In this document: positions 7,626 through 15,208 of the stretch, one piece after another
Layout: every line of letters begins with the position of its first letter
Position numbering within the stretch: the first letter of the stretch is position 1
Source of the DNA: Prevotella sp.
GTDB taxonomy: Bacteria > Bacteroidota > Bacteroidia > Bacteroidales > Bacteroidaceae
Assembly: GCA_017557405.1 (NCBI GenBank)
Contig: JAFYYV010000051.1
Location: forward strand, 1-64,000
Direction: 5' to 3'
Length of the DNA: 64,000 bases
Made by a program: the position numbers and the translations under genes
The notes under the pieces: generated by a model
Told to the model about the DNA's origin: nothing
The model's input: only the letters and a program-made list of their open reading frames with translations
Database searches by the model: none

Positions 7626-10172
7626 TTATTTGCTAAAAGAATTTGTGTCGTATCCCAATTGTTCCATCTCGAGTGAAGCCCAGATGAATGGTCCCACGCC
7701 TTTTGCATCGTTGTCGCGGATGGGTTCACTCATGTAATATTCGAATGAACCATCGCGATGAGGTCTTTTGTCGGGCCCCAATCCACTTACTGAGCAGCAT
7801 CGTGTCAACGAGATGGTCTTGTCGGCATTCACTTGAATGAATTCGTTAATAATTCCTTTGTAAGCCTTGATGCCCGCATCTTTGAAACTAGCGTCAAGAT
7901 AACCTTTGCGAACACCTTTGAGTAATACATAAGCGAACATGGACGAAGCAGTGGCTTCCAAGTAGTTACGTGGGTCGTTTACATCTAATACATCATACCA
8001 AACACCCGTCTTCTTGTCTTGGTATTTCACCACAGATTTCATGGTTTTGTTCAAGCGTTCCACCACTTCTTGTCGCCGAGTGTAGTTTTCGGGAAGTACA
8101 TCGAGCACTTCAGTCATAGCCATTACATACCATCCTAAAGCGCGGGCCCATGTGTGTTGGCTTTTTCCTGTTTCCTTGTCGGCCCAGAACATTGAGTGAG
8201 TCTCATCCCAAGCATGTTTCCATAGTTGTGTCTTCTCGTCGTAGGTGCGTTTGTCGGTTTTCGTGATTTGGTCAACAGCATCGTTGTAGTACTTCACGGC
8301 TTTCTTTTGTCCTTTCAAAGTCGGTGCAGCCATCGTGTAGTAGGGGAGACCCATAAAGATGCCGTCGAGCCACACTTGGTTGGCATAGATGGCTTTGTGC
8401 CACCACACTCCCTCCTTGGTTCTTGGTTGTTTATCAAGTTGCTTGAAGAGGGTCTTCAAAGCGGTCTCCACGTTCTTCTGCGGCTCCAATTGGTTCATGC
8501 GGAAAATGTAGCGGGCGGTGCGCACGTTGTCAAGATTGAAGTCTTCGTATTTGTAACCTGTGATGTTTCCTTTCTCATCAATCATCGTGGCAGGATATTC
8601 CTTCAAGTATTTGATGATATCATCATTCTTATAAGCTAACCAAGTGTCGAGCATGGCTTCCTGTTCGATGCCCATCACATAGCTCCATTTTGGTTTTTTC
8701 GAGAAGTCAAGCAAATAAGGATGACTCACACGCTTCATCTCTGATGTGGTCAGCCATTCCGAATAGTTCTTGTATGGTTTCTCGAGTAATACGAGCGAGC
8801 CGTTGACGAAGAGATTATCGAAATGCAAGTCATGACTTTTTCCCGTGCGTTTCACGGCTTCTTCCTGCACACCATTGAAGCGACAGTTCTTCACGTTGAT
8901 GTTGTAGATGTTGTCAGCTTCATCTATGCCATTGATAAGCACACCGTAACGACTTTTCTCGCAAGTGACATTCTCCATATAAACATTGCGCACGGTAGGC
9001 AAGAATCCACGTGGTGCATTCTCGCGAGGCTCATAATTGAGGTTGATGCGCATGACTGCTTCGCGGCATTGTCCTACCTTTACGTTGCGCATGTGGATGT
9101 TCTCGATGATGCCTCCACGACATGTGTTGGTCTTCAGGCGTAGCACGCGATCAAGATTGGGGGAATCCATCTCACAGTCTTCCACGTAGACATTCTGGCA
9201 CCCACCAGTAATCTCGCTACCAATGACCACACCGCCATGTCCGTCGAGCATTTTGCATTTGCGCACGATGATGTTTTTCGAGGGGATGTTCCATTTGCGA
9301 CCATCTGCATTGCGCCCACTTTTGATGGCTATGCAGTCGTCGCCAGTATCGAAATGGCAACCTTCAATAAGCACGTTCTCACATGACTCGGGGTCGCAAC
9401 CATCTCCGTTAGGACCATCGTTGTGGATGGTCACGTTCTTTACGGTGATGTTCTTCGAGAGTAGAGGATGAATCACCCAAAACGGCGAACGCAGGAGCGT
9501 GACATCTTGGATGAGGATGTTTTCGCAACGATAAAGGTTGATGAGTTGCGGACGCATGCCAGTTCCTTTCATATTACGTTCTTCGATGGGTTTGGCTGCT
9601 TCGGCATATTCAAAGAGCAATGGTCGACCAATCTTTTGGCTTTCCTTGGTATTCTCGCTCCATCCATATGTATCCTTGCCACACATCTGCCACCATGTTT
9701 CATTCGAGCCGTTTCCATCAATGGTTCCCTGTCCGGTGATGGCGATATTCTGGGCTTCATAGGCATAAACGCAAGGTTGATAGTTCATGCAATCCATACC
9801 TTCCCAGCGGGTTTTCACGATGGGGTAGAGATTCAAATCGAAGGCGAAAAGCAGCGTAGCTCCCTTCTCCACCACTAAGTTCACATTGCTCAACAAGGTG
9901 ATAGGGCCCGTGTTCCACACTCCTTCGGGCACCACAACACGTCCTCCACCAGCTTTCGAACAGACAGCTATTGCCTTGTTGATAGCCTTTTGGTTTTGTG
10001 CGGCAGAAGCCGTCAGTTTGGCGCCATACTTGGTAATGTCGTATGCTTTGTCGATGAACGAGGGTTGACTGATGCTGTTTTCAATGCTTCGGTAGACATT
10101 CTCGTCCCATCCTTGTGCCATCATGCTCATGGGCATGAGCAGGATGATGATTAGCGTGCGTAAATATTTCAT
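7626..10172 (-). CDS. GH28 polygalacturonase - GH105 unsaturated galacturonyl hydrolase fusion
   Basis: The protein has 848 residues from ATG at 10172, where the signal peptide MKYLRTLIIILLMPMSMMAQ begins; the longer frame upstream crosses the promoter. Residues 30-470 are a GH28 beta-helix with its motifs in order: NGDGCDPES, GDDCIAIKSG, GHGGVVIGSE and RVLRLKT. Residues 500-848 are an alpha/alpha-barrel of the YteR/YesR (GH105) type: NQVWLDGIFMGLPYY, ARALGWYVMAMTEVLDVLP, EATASSMFAYVL and GVGPFIWAS. GH28 hydrolyses galacturonan or rhamnogalacturonan; GH105 removes the 4,5-unsaturated uronic acid that a lyase such as the next gene leaves. Both steps on one chain, next to PL1, make a coherent pectin pathway. 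Confidence 0.92.
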   Translation of the reverse strand: MKYLRTLIIILLMPMSMMAQGWDENVYRSIENSISQPSFIDKAYDITKYGAKLTASAAQNQKAINKAIAVCSKAGGGRVVVPEGVWNTGPITLLSNVNLVVEKGATLLFAFDLNLYPIVKTRWEGMDCMNYQPCVYAYEAQNIAITGQGTIDGNGSNETWWQMCGKDTYGWSENTKESQKIGRPLLFEYAEAAKPIEERNMKGTGMRPQLINLYRCENILIQDVTLLRSPFWVIHPLLSKNITVKNVTIHNDGPNGDGCDPESCENVLIEGCHFDTGDDCIAIKSGRNADGRKWNIPSKNIIVRKCKMLDGHGGVVIGSEITGGCQNVYVEDCEMDSPNLDRVLRLKTNTCRGGIIENIHMRNVKVGQCREAVMRINLNYEPRENAPRGFLPTVRNVYMENVTCEKSRYGVLINGIDEADNIYNINVKNCRFNGVQEEAVKRTGKSHDLHFDNLFVNGSLVLLEKPYKNYSEWLTTSEMKRVSHPYLLDFSKKPKWSYVMGIEQEAMLDTWLAYKNDDIIKYLKEYPATMIDEKGNITGYKYEDFNLDNVRTARYIFRMNQLEPQKNVETALKTLFKQLDKQPRTKEGVWWHKAIYANQVWLDGIFMGLPYYTMAAPTLKGQKKAVKYYNDAVDQITKTDKRTYDEKTQLWKHAWDETHSMFWADKETGKSQHTWARALGWYVMAMTEVLDVLPENYTRRQEVVERLNKTMKSVVKYQDKKTGVWYDVLDVNDPRNYLEATASSMFAYVLLKGVRKGYLDASFKDAGIKAYKGIINEFIQVNADKTISLTRCCSVSGLGPDKRPHRDGSFEYYMSEPIRDNDAKGVGPFIWASLEMEQLGYDTNSFSK

Positions 10173-10211
10173 TTTTTGTTGTTTGATGATTTCGTTTGGT
10201 AGATTCTTGCA

Positions 10212-10254
10212 CAAAGATAACAAATAATCATCGGAAAGCCACCAAATAATCATC
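10212..10254 (-). promoter_or_regulatory. Promoter and direct-repeat operator of the pectinase operon
   Basis: On the minus strand a TATCTTTG box occupies 10219-10212, 40 bp before the start codon. Immediately upstream are two identical 12-bp direct repeats, GATGATTATTTG, at 10232-10221 and 10254-10243, exactly 22 bp apart, so on the same face of the helix. The distal copy supplies a TTTG that could serve as the -33 element at slightly long spacing. A direct-repeat operator is what would be expected for a hybrid two-component or AraC-type activator of a glycan locus; the regulator is not in this window. Confidence 0.55.
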
Positions 10255-10310
10255 AGAAATATAGTATTTTTTGATTTTTGTGTTAAAAAAATCACTTTTC
10301 TTAAAGAAAA

Positions 10311-10342
10311 TTTGCTTTTTTCGAATATAAAATTTATATTTG
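10311..10342 (+). promoter_or_regulatory. Promoter of the candidate small RNA
   Basis: TTTG (10311-10314), a 20-bp spacer and TATATTTG (10335-10342) form a near-ideal Bacteroidetes primary sigma promoter. It points to the plus strand, away from the pectinase operon, with no protein gene for 420 bp. Confidence 0.75.
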
Positions 10343-10347
10343 CGGCA

Positions 10348-10419
10348 TGTTTTTTAGATTTCGAGATTTACGAAATCGTCCCTCGAGGTTGGTAGCTTCC
10401 TGCACCAACCTCTTTTTTA
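10348..10419 (+). ncRNA. Candidate small RNA of about 70 nt, two hairpins
   Basis: Downstream of the promoter at 10311-10342 the transcript would begin near 10348. It contains hairpin one (GATTTCG at 10357-10363, 7-nt loop, CGAAATC at 10371-10377). Hairpin two is GAGGTTGGT at 10385-10393, a 10-nt loop and ACCAACCTC at 10404-10412, followed by six T: a textbook intrinsic terminator. Both stems pair perfectly. An ATG at 10347 opens a 47-codon frame, but it runs through the terminator and the palindrome array and has no ribosome-binding site, so I do not call it coding. I recognise no known RNA family; it may be a free-standing regulator or a terminated leader. Confidence 0.6.
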
Positions 10420-10457
10420 TTGTCCCTTTTCTTTGCTTCTTTCCATTACCAGATTTC

Positions 10458-10540
10458 TTACCAGTGGCTGGTAATCGTGTTACCACTTAGCGGTAATGAC
10501 CTTACCACATAGCGGTAATGATGTTACCAAGGGCTGGTAA
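10458..10540. repeat. Array of four 17-bp palindromes at exact 22-bp spacing
   Basis: Units at 10458, 10480, 10502 and 10524 each have the form TTACCA-N5 or N6-GGTAA, for example TTACCACTTAGCGGTAA. Starts are exactly 22 bp apart. A further half site TTACCA lies at 10446. The array lies 98 bp upstream of the -33 box of the sigma factor gene. It could be a cooperative operator; see also the other 22-bp-phased arrays at 19638 and 30770. Confidence 0.8.
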
Positions 10541-10637
10541 TAAAACTAGGACGTACAAATGGTTTCAGATGATGTGGTCAATGCCCTCAAAAGAAAGTGT
10601 CCAAACGCGGTCTCTAGTAAAAAAAAACACGGAAAAA

Positions 10638-10669
10638 TTTGGTGGGATAAATAAAAACACTTATCTTTG
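10638..10669 (+). promoter_or_regulatory. Promoter of the ECF sigma factor gene
   Basis: TTTG at 10638-10641, a 20-bp spacer and TATCTTTG at 10662-10669 match the Bacteroidetes consensus exactly. The start codon is at 10763, giving a leader of about 90 nt. Confidence 0.75.
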
Positions 10670-10762
10670 CAGCCGACAATATAATTTGACAACTATTATT
10701 ATTCATTAAAAACCTGAAGCCTATCGAAACATCATTTACTTAATAACCAATAGATTAAGAAA

Positions 10763-11362
10763 ATGAAAAATCTGAAAGATATGACCGACGAAGAGTTGGC
10801 ATTATCTTATGTAGATGGGAACAATCGGGCTTTTGATTTGCTGTTGTCACGCAATCAATCAAAGCTTTATTCGTATATTCTTTTCGTTGTCCGCGACAAT
10901 GATATGGCTGATGACGTGTTCCAAGAAACGTTCGTGAAAGTGATAACCAAGCTTCAGCAGGGCAAGTACACCACTAGTGGGAAGTTCGGTGCTTGGATCA
11001 TGCGAATCGCTCATAATGTGATTATGGATTGGTATCGCGAGCAGCGGGCCGACAGGATTGTGGAACCCACAGAAGGCAACGACCTTTCAAATATCAGCGA
11101 TAAGGAATTGTTTGAGTCGAACATCGAGAACCAATATGTCAACAATCAGGTGATGTGCGATGTGCGCCGCCTGATGGAGAACCTGCCAGCTCCACAACGT
11201 GAAGTGGTGTTCATGCGTTTCTATCAGCAGATGTCGTTTAAGGAGATTGCTGAGACAACGAATGTGAGCATCAATACGGCTTTGGGTCGTATGCGTTATG
11301 CGCTTCTCAACCTTCGCCGAATGGCAAAGGAATATGATGTAGCGCTGCAGTTGGCTGTCTGA
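10763..11362 (+). CDS. ECF-type RNA polymerase sigma factor
   Basis: The protein has 199 residues, a normal length for the extracytoplasmic-function sigma-70 group. Residues 20-95 form region 2 (YSYILFVVRDNDMADDVFQ, then the -10 recognition helix near GKFGAWIMRIAHNVIMDWYR). Residues 130-190 form region 4 with the helix-turn-helix MSFKEIAETTNVSINTALGR. No anti-sigma gene follows; the next gene, rpe, is convergent. Bacteroidetes often use such factors with SusC/SusD-type or stress regulons, but nothing nearby identifies this regulon. Its own promoter is of the primary type, so it may not be autoregulated. Confidence 0.9.
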   Translation: MKNLKDMTDEELALSYVDGNNRAFDLLLSRNQSKLYSYILFVVRDNDMADDVFQETFVKVITKLQQGKYTTSGKFGAWIMRIAHNVIMDWYREQRADRIVEPTEGNDLSNISDKELFESNIENQYVNNQVMCDVRRLMENLPAPQREVVFMRFYQQMSFKEIAETTNVSINTALGRMRYALLNLRRMAKEYDVALQLAV

Positions 11363-11392
11363 AAAACGTTTTTACTTATTGCCTTGTTAGCC

Positions 11393-12052
11393 TTAGTCTC
11401 TTTGCAAGGCTTTCAAACTCTCGATGGTTGCCAGAGGATCGGCAGCCTTGAACACGTAACTGCCACTCACAAGCACGTCTACACCCGCTTTTACCAAACG
11501 TGGTGCCGTTTCGGCTTGCACTCCTCCATCCACTTCGATTAATGTGGAAAGATGGTTCTCGTCAATCATTTTGCGCAGTTGTTGCACTTTCGTGATGGTG
11601 TTCTCGATGAACTGTTGTCCGCCAAAACCAGGGTTGACACTCATAAGCAGCACCATATCGATGTCGCCGATGATGTCTTCAAGCATGCAGATGGGCGTAG
11701 AAGGATTCAATGTGACTCCCGCCTTCATACCTGCATCATGGATTTCCTGGATGGTGCGGTGCAAATGCGTGCATGCCTCGTAGTGTACGTTCATCATCAT
11801 GGCACCCAACTTGGCTGTCTGTTCGATATAGCGTTCAGGCTTTACAATCATCAGATGCACATCTAGTGGCTTCTTGCATATCTTTGCCACCGATTGCAGT
11901 ACAGGAAATCCGAACGAGATGTTGGGAACAAAGACACCATCCATCACATCACAATGCAACCAGTCAGCCTTGCTGCGGTTGATCATTTGAATGTCGCTTT
12001 CCAGATTGACGAAGTTTGCCGCCAGCATCGACGGCGATACGAGTGTGCTCAT
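11393..12052 (-). CDS. rpe: Ribulose-phosphate 3-epimerase
   Basis: The protein has 219 residues, the usual length. ATG at 12052 is chosen because the family begins with (V/I)SPSMLAANF; a longer in-frame start adds 17 non-conserved residues. The TIM-barrel metal and active-site motifs are present: HCDVMDGVFVPNISFG, DVHLMIVKPERYI, MSVNPGFGGQQF and LIEVDGGV. It interconverts ribulose 5-phosphate and xylulose 5-phosphate in the cytoplasm. It is convergent with the sigma factor gene, with 30 bp between stops. Confidence 0.95.
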   Translation of the reverse strand: MSTLVSPSMLAANFVNLESDIQMINRSKADWLHCDVMDGVFVPNISFGFPVLQSVAKICKKPLDVHLMIVKPERYIEQTAKLGAMMMNVHYEACTHLHRTIQEIHDAGMKAGVTLNPSTPICMLEDIIGDIDMVLLMSVNPGFGGQQFIENTITKVQQLRKMIDENHLSTLIEVDGGVQAETAPRLVKAGVDVLVSGSYVFKAADPLATIESLKALQRD

Positions 12053-12392
12053 CTTCTTTCCTCCGAAAAAGTTAATTGAGGCAATAAGACTCCGTTCGGC
12101 CATTCATTGTCATCACCCGATAGGTGTAGGCAATTTGGCGAATGAAATTCAAAGTTTTTTCTGATGGTTTTGCTTCTTCTGATGTAAAAAAATACTCCAT
12201 AGGCGATTCATTTTTATTAGTTCTATTATTACAACGTTGCTTATACTCAATTTATTATGTATAGACAAAAAAATATTTCATTTTCATTCAATGGAACGAA
12301 AAGGTTGGTGTTTTCCACTAAGAAACGGCATCAACAGAAGCGTGCGTTTTATGACTCGTTTCATGGAAATTGTAAAAAAAGTGAGCGAAAAA
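12053..12392. other. AT-rich intergenic stretch, no gene seen
   Basis: Between rpe and the trp promoter I see no supported coding frame, hairpin or repeat. The rpe promoter should lie here, but I find no convincing TAnnTTTG box on the minus strand. Confidence 0.5.
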
Positions 12393-12423
12393 TTTGCAGA
12401 TTAACAGAAAATGAGTAATTTTG
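12393..12423 (+). promoter_or_regulatory. Promoter of the trp operon
   Basis: TTTG at 12393-12396, a 19-bp spacer and TAATTTTG at 12416-12423 match the Bacteroidetes consensus. The leader peptide starts 18 bp downstream. Confidence 0.8.
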
Positions 12424-12441
12424 CATCCGAAACAATAGAAA

Positions 12442-12501
12442 ATGATGAAAATGATATCTACAACAACAGCTTGGTGGTGGCGTAACTCAAGATTAAATTA
12501 G
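12442..12501 (+). CDS. trpL: trp leader peptide with three consecutive Trp codons
   Basis: A 19-codon frame starts with two adjacent ATG codons (12442, 12445) and ends at TAG (12499-12501). Its sequence includes TTTAWWWRNSRLN, with the three tryptophan codons at 12472-12480. It lies between a strong promoter and a terminator in front of the trp genes, the classical layout for ribosome-mediated attenuation. Too short for gene finders, but its position and Trp triplet make the call firm. Confidence 0.9.
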   Translation: MMKMISTTTAWWWRNSRLN

Positions 12502-12591
12502 TCGTGAGTCGCAACGCCGTGTGGATATACATCGAAAGATATGGAAACAAGAAGGCCTGCCGTTCTCAACGACAGGCCTTCTTCCATATTT
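12479..12591 (+). promoter_or_regulatory. trp attenuator
   Basis: Segment 1 (12479-12488, GGCGT and ACTC) starts in the third Trp codon and can pair with segment 2 (12506-12518, GAGT and ACGCC). A ribosome stalled at the Trp codons would block this pairing. The terminator is a long hairpin at 12539-12589: outer arms ATATGGAA and TTCCATAT, inner arms GAAGGCCTG-C-CGTT and AACG-A-CAGGCCTTC with a 3-nt loop. The T tract after the inner stem is poor. I cannot find a clear segment 2-3 antiterminator by eye; folding is needed. Confidence 0.8.
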
Positions 12592-12638
12592 AGAGTTGAA
12601 AACATTAACATATAAAACTAGATAAAGAGAATTTGACT

Positions 12639-13643
12639 ATGGAAATGAGAGACATCTTGAATCGCATGCTCAACCACGAGGAACTAACTCGTGAGGAGAC
12701 ACGCGACATTTTGGTGGGAATTACAAAGAGTGAGTATCCCAATGAGCAAATTACCGCCCTGCTGACTGCTCTTCAGATGCGTGGGGTAACGGTTGATGAG
12801 TTATTGGGATTCCGCGATGGTATTTTGGAGACGGGTGTACCTGCCATCCTCAATTGCGACCGCTACATCGATGTGGTTGGTACAGGAGGCGACCGCAAGA
12901 ACACGTTTAACATATCTACAACGGCTTGTTTCGTGATTGCTGGAGCTGGATACAAGGTGGCCAAGCACGGAAATTATGCTGCCACATCTACCAGCGGAGC
13001 TTCGAATGTGATCGCCCAACATGGCGTGAGGTTCACAGATGACATCAGCCAACTGAATCGCTCTATCAATGAGGCGGGCATCGTCTATCTGCACGCTCAA
13101 TTGTTTGCAAAGGCCATGAAGTTCGTTGGTCCCATCCGCAAGGCTCTGCAGTTCCCGACAGCTTTCAATCTGTTAGGTCCCATTGTGAATCCATCAAGAC
13201 CTAAATGCCAGTTGCTAGGTGTGGCCAACCTCGACCAGATGCGCTTATATAATAATGTGTATCAGAAGATAGGAATCGATTATGGTATTGTGAACTCGAT
13301 GGATGGATACGACGAGATATCTCTTACTGGCGATTTCAAAGTGACAACTAACAACTACGAGCGTGTGTTCCGTCCGCAAGATTTAGGGTTCGACATCGCA
13401 AAACCAGAAGAACTTGTTGGTGGAGCCACCGAGGAAGAAGCCGCAGCCATCTTTGATGCCGTTCTTGAAAATAGGGCTTTGCCAGCTCAGAAGAACATAG
13501 TTTTGGCTAATGCTGCCTTTGGAATCCAAGTGATGGAGCGTGGACAGAAAGACATCCACGAATGCATCGAGATTGCTCGAGAGTCGATTGATAGTGGCAA
13601 GGCGTTGGCTACATTCAAGAAGTTTGTGGAAATCAATTCGTAA
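12639..13643 (+). CDS. trpD: Anthranilate phosphoribosyltransferase
   Basis: The protein has 334 residues from ATG at 12639; another in-frame ATG at 12645 is possible and a TTG at 12633 is unlikely. The phosphoribosyl-pyrophosphate binding motif VGTGGDRKNTFNIST, then KHGNYAATSTSGASNV and LGPIVNPSRP define TrpD. It attaches the ribose phosphate to anthranilate, the second step of tryptophan synthesis. First structural gene after the attenuator and 4 bp from trpC. The gene lacks a fused glutamine amidotransferase; that subunit is encoded by trpG at the far end of the operon. Confidence 0.95.
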   Translation: MEMRDILNRMLNHEELTREETRDILVGITKSEYPNEQITALLTALQMRGVTVDELLGFRDGILETGVPAILNCDRYIDVVGTGGDRKNTFNISTTACFVIAGAGYKVAKHGNYAATSTSGASNVIAQHGVRFTDDISQLNRSINEAGIVYLHAQLFAKAMKFVGPIRKALQFPTAFNLLGPIVNPSRPKCQLLGVANLDQMRLYNNVYQKIGIDYGIVNSMDGYDEISLTGDFKVTTNNYERVFRPQDLGFDIAKPEELVGGATEEEAAAIFDAVLENRALPAQKNIVLANAAFGIQVMERGQKDIHECIEIARESIDSGKALATFKKFVEINS

Positions 13644-13647
13644 GAAG

Positions 13648-14457
13648 ATGAAAGACGTACTGGACGAGATAGTTGCCAACAAGCGCGTTGAGGTAGAGCG
13701 ATGGAAGACAGTTGTTTCTCCTCGTGAGCTCTATGCCAAAGTGGAACGGCAGATGCTTGATGAAGAGGGGATAGCTCGCCCTTCTATGCGACAGGCTCTA
13801 CTCGATTCTGATACTGGCATCATAGCTGAGTTCAAGCGCAAATCACCATCGAAAGGATGGATCAAGGAGGCGGGTAATGCTGCCGAGATTCCGTTGAGTT
13901 ATCAGCAGAATGGAGCTTCTGCCATTAGCATCCTGACCGATGAACGCTACTTTGGTGGAAACGACGAATTTGTCCGTATAGCTCGGAGGTCGGGAGTGAC
14001 GATTCCCATCCTGTATAAGAACTTCGTCATCGACGAATATCAGTTGTTCCAGGCGCGTCTTTGTGGTGCATCAGCGGTGTTGTTGATTGCGGCCGATTTG
14101 CGGATAGACGAGTGCAAGTCTTTTCTCTCGGTTGCCCATGAGTTGGGACTTGAAGTATTGTTGGAGATGCATAGTGAGAGTGAGCTTGTTTATGCAGAAT
14201 TGGAGCCAGACATGTATGGCATCAACAATCGCAATTTGGGTACATTCATCACCGACGTGCAGAATTCCTTCTGCTTGGCGTCAAAACTTCCGAAGGATGG
14301 TTGTAAGGTCAGTGAGAGTGGCATCTCGAATCCTGAAAAGGTGAAAGCGTTGCAATTGGCTGGATTCAATGGATTCCTCATCGGCGAGAATTTCATGAAG
14401 ACCGACGCCCCAGGCGATTCTCTTGAAAAATTCATTAATGAGGTCAGATCAAAGTAA
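13648..14457 (+). CDS. trpC: Indole-3-glycerol-phosphate synthase
   Basis: The protein has 269 residues from ATG at 13648, 4 bp after trpD; longer frames read back inside trpD. The TIM barrel shows IIAEFKRKSPSKGWI, SILTDERYFGG, ILYKNFVIDEYQL, YGINNRNLGTF and VSESGI. It closes the indole ring from carboxyphenylaminodeoxyribulose phosphate. It is a separate protein, not fused to trpF as in enterobacteria. Confidence 0.95.
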   Translation: MKDVLDEIVANKRVEVERWKTVVSPRELYAKVERQMLDEEGIARPSMRQALLDSDTGIIAEFKRKSPSKGWIKEAGNAAEIPLSYQQNGASAISILTDERYFGGNDEFVRIARRSGVTIPILYKNFVIDEYQLFQARLCGASAVLLIAADLRIDECKSFLSVAHELGLEVLLEMHSESELVYAELEPDMYGINNRNLGTFITDVQNSFCLASKLPKDGCKVSESGISNPEKVKALQLAGFNGFLIGENFMKTDAPGDSLEKFINEVRSK

Positions 14458-14496
14458 ACACGGAGAAACTATTTGCGAAACCATAAAATAAAGATT

Positions 14497-15198
14497 ATGT
14501 ATATAAAAGTCTGTGGCATGCGCGAGCCTGAAAACATCCGCGCCGTCTCTGCCTTGGGCATCGACATGATGGGATTCATTTTTTGGAAAGAAAGCCCTCG
14601 CTTTGTGCAAATGATCAGTTCGCAGGCAGGTATCATTCCCGATTATAGTTTGGAACGATTGAACAAAGGTCGTGGCAAGGTGGAGGAGTCGACATCTATT
14701 ACCGAGCAGCCAAAAAGGGTAGGGGTGTTTGTTGATGATATGCCGCAAAGTATTGTGACACGTGTTTTCAACTATAGTCTCGATTTCGTTCAGTTGCATG
14801 GTGATGAAAGCCGTGTGATGATTGAGAACTTGCGTCGGACGTTGGAACCTGATATCAAGTCAGGTGTGAAAATCATCAAGGCTTTGAGCATTGAGAAACC
14901 TGAGGACGTGAATCGTTACAAAGAATATGAGGGTGTGGTGGACATGTTCCTGTTTGACACCAAGTGCAAGACGGTTGGTGGAAGCGGTGAGCAGTTCGAT
15001 TGGAATGTCTTGGAACAATATGATGGAGAGACACCTTTCTTGCTGAGTGGCGGCATCGGACCAGATGATGTGGAGCGTGTGAAGTCGTTCAGTCATCCTC
15101 AGTTTGCAGGTGTCGACTTGAATTCACGTTTCGAGGCAGAACCAGGATTGAAGAATGTTGAAGCTCTGCGTCAGTTCATCCAGGCAATAAGAAAATAA
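14497..15198 (+). CDS. trpF: Phosphoribosylanthranilate isomerase
   Basis: The protein has 233 residues, longer than the usual about 205. The family start IKVCGMREPENI and the C-terminal LLSGGIGPDDV and GVDLNSRFE are intact. The extra length is a hydrophilic insert of about 25 residues (near LERLNKGRGKVEESTS) before the conserved VGVFVD strand. It catalyses the Amadori rearrangement between TrpD and TrpC steps. The start is ATG at 14497, directly before the first barrel strand. Confidence 0.93.
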   Translation: MYIKVCGMREPENIRAVSALGIDMMGFIFWKESPRFVQMISSQAGIIPDYSLERLNKGRGKVEESTSITEQPKRVGVFVDDMPQSIVTRVFNYSLDFVQLHGDESRVMIENLRRTLEPDIKSGVKIIKALSIEKPEDVNRYKEYEGVVDMFLFDTKCKTVGGSGEQFDWNVLEQYDGETPFLLSGGIGPDDVERVKSFSHPQFAGVDLNSRFEAEPGLKNVEALRQFIQAIRK

Positions 15199-15208
15199 CA
15201 CAAAAAAC

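Noticed and set aside
10347..10490. A 47-codon frame starting at the ATG in the small RNA region
   Set aside because: It runs through a perfect terminator and the palindrome array and has no ribosome-binding site.
10458..10540. The palindrome array as a CRISPR
   Set aside because: Units are 17-bp palindromes with 5-bp gaps; spacers are far too short and no cas gene is present.
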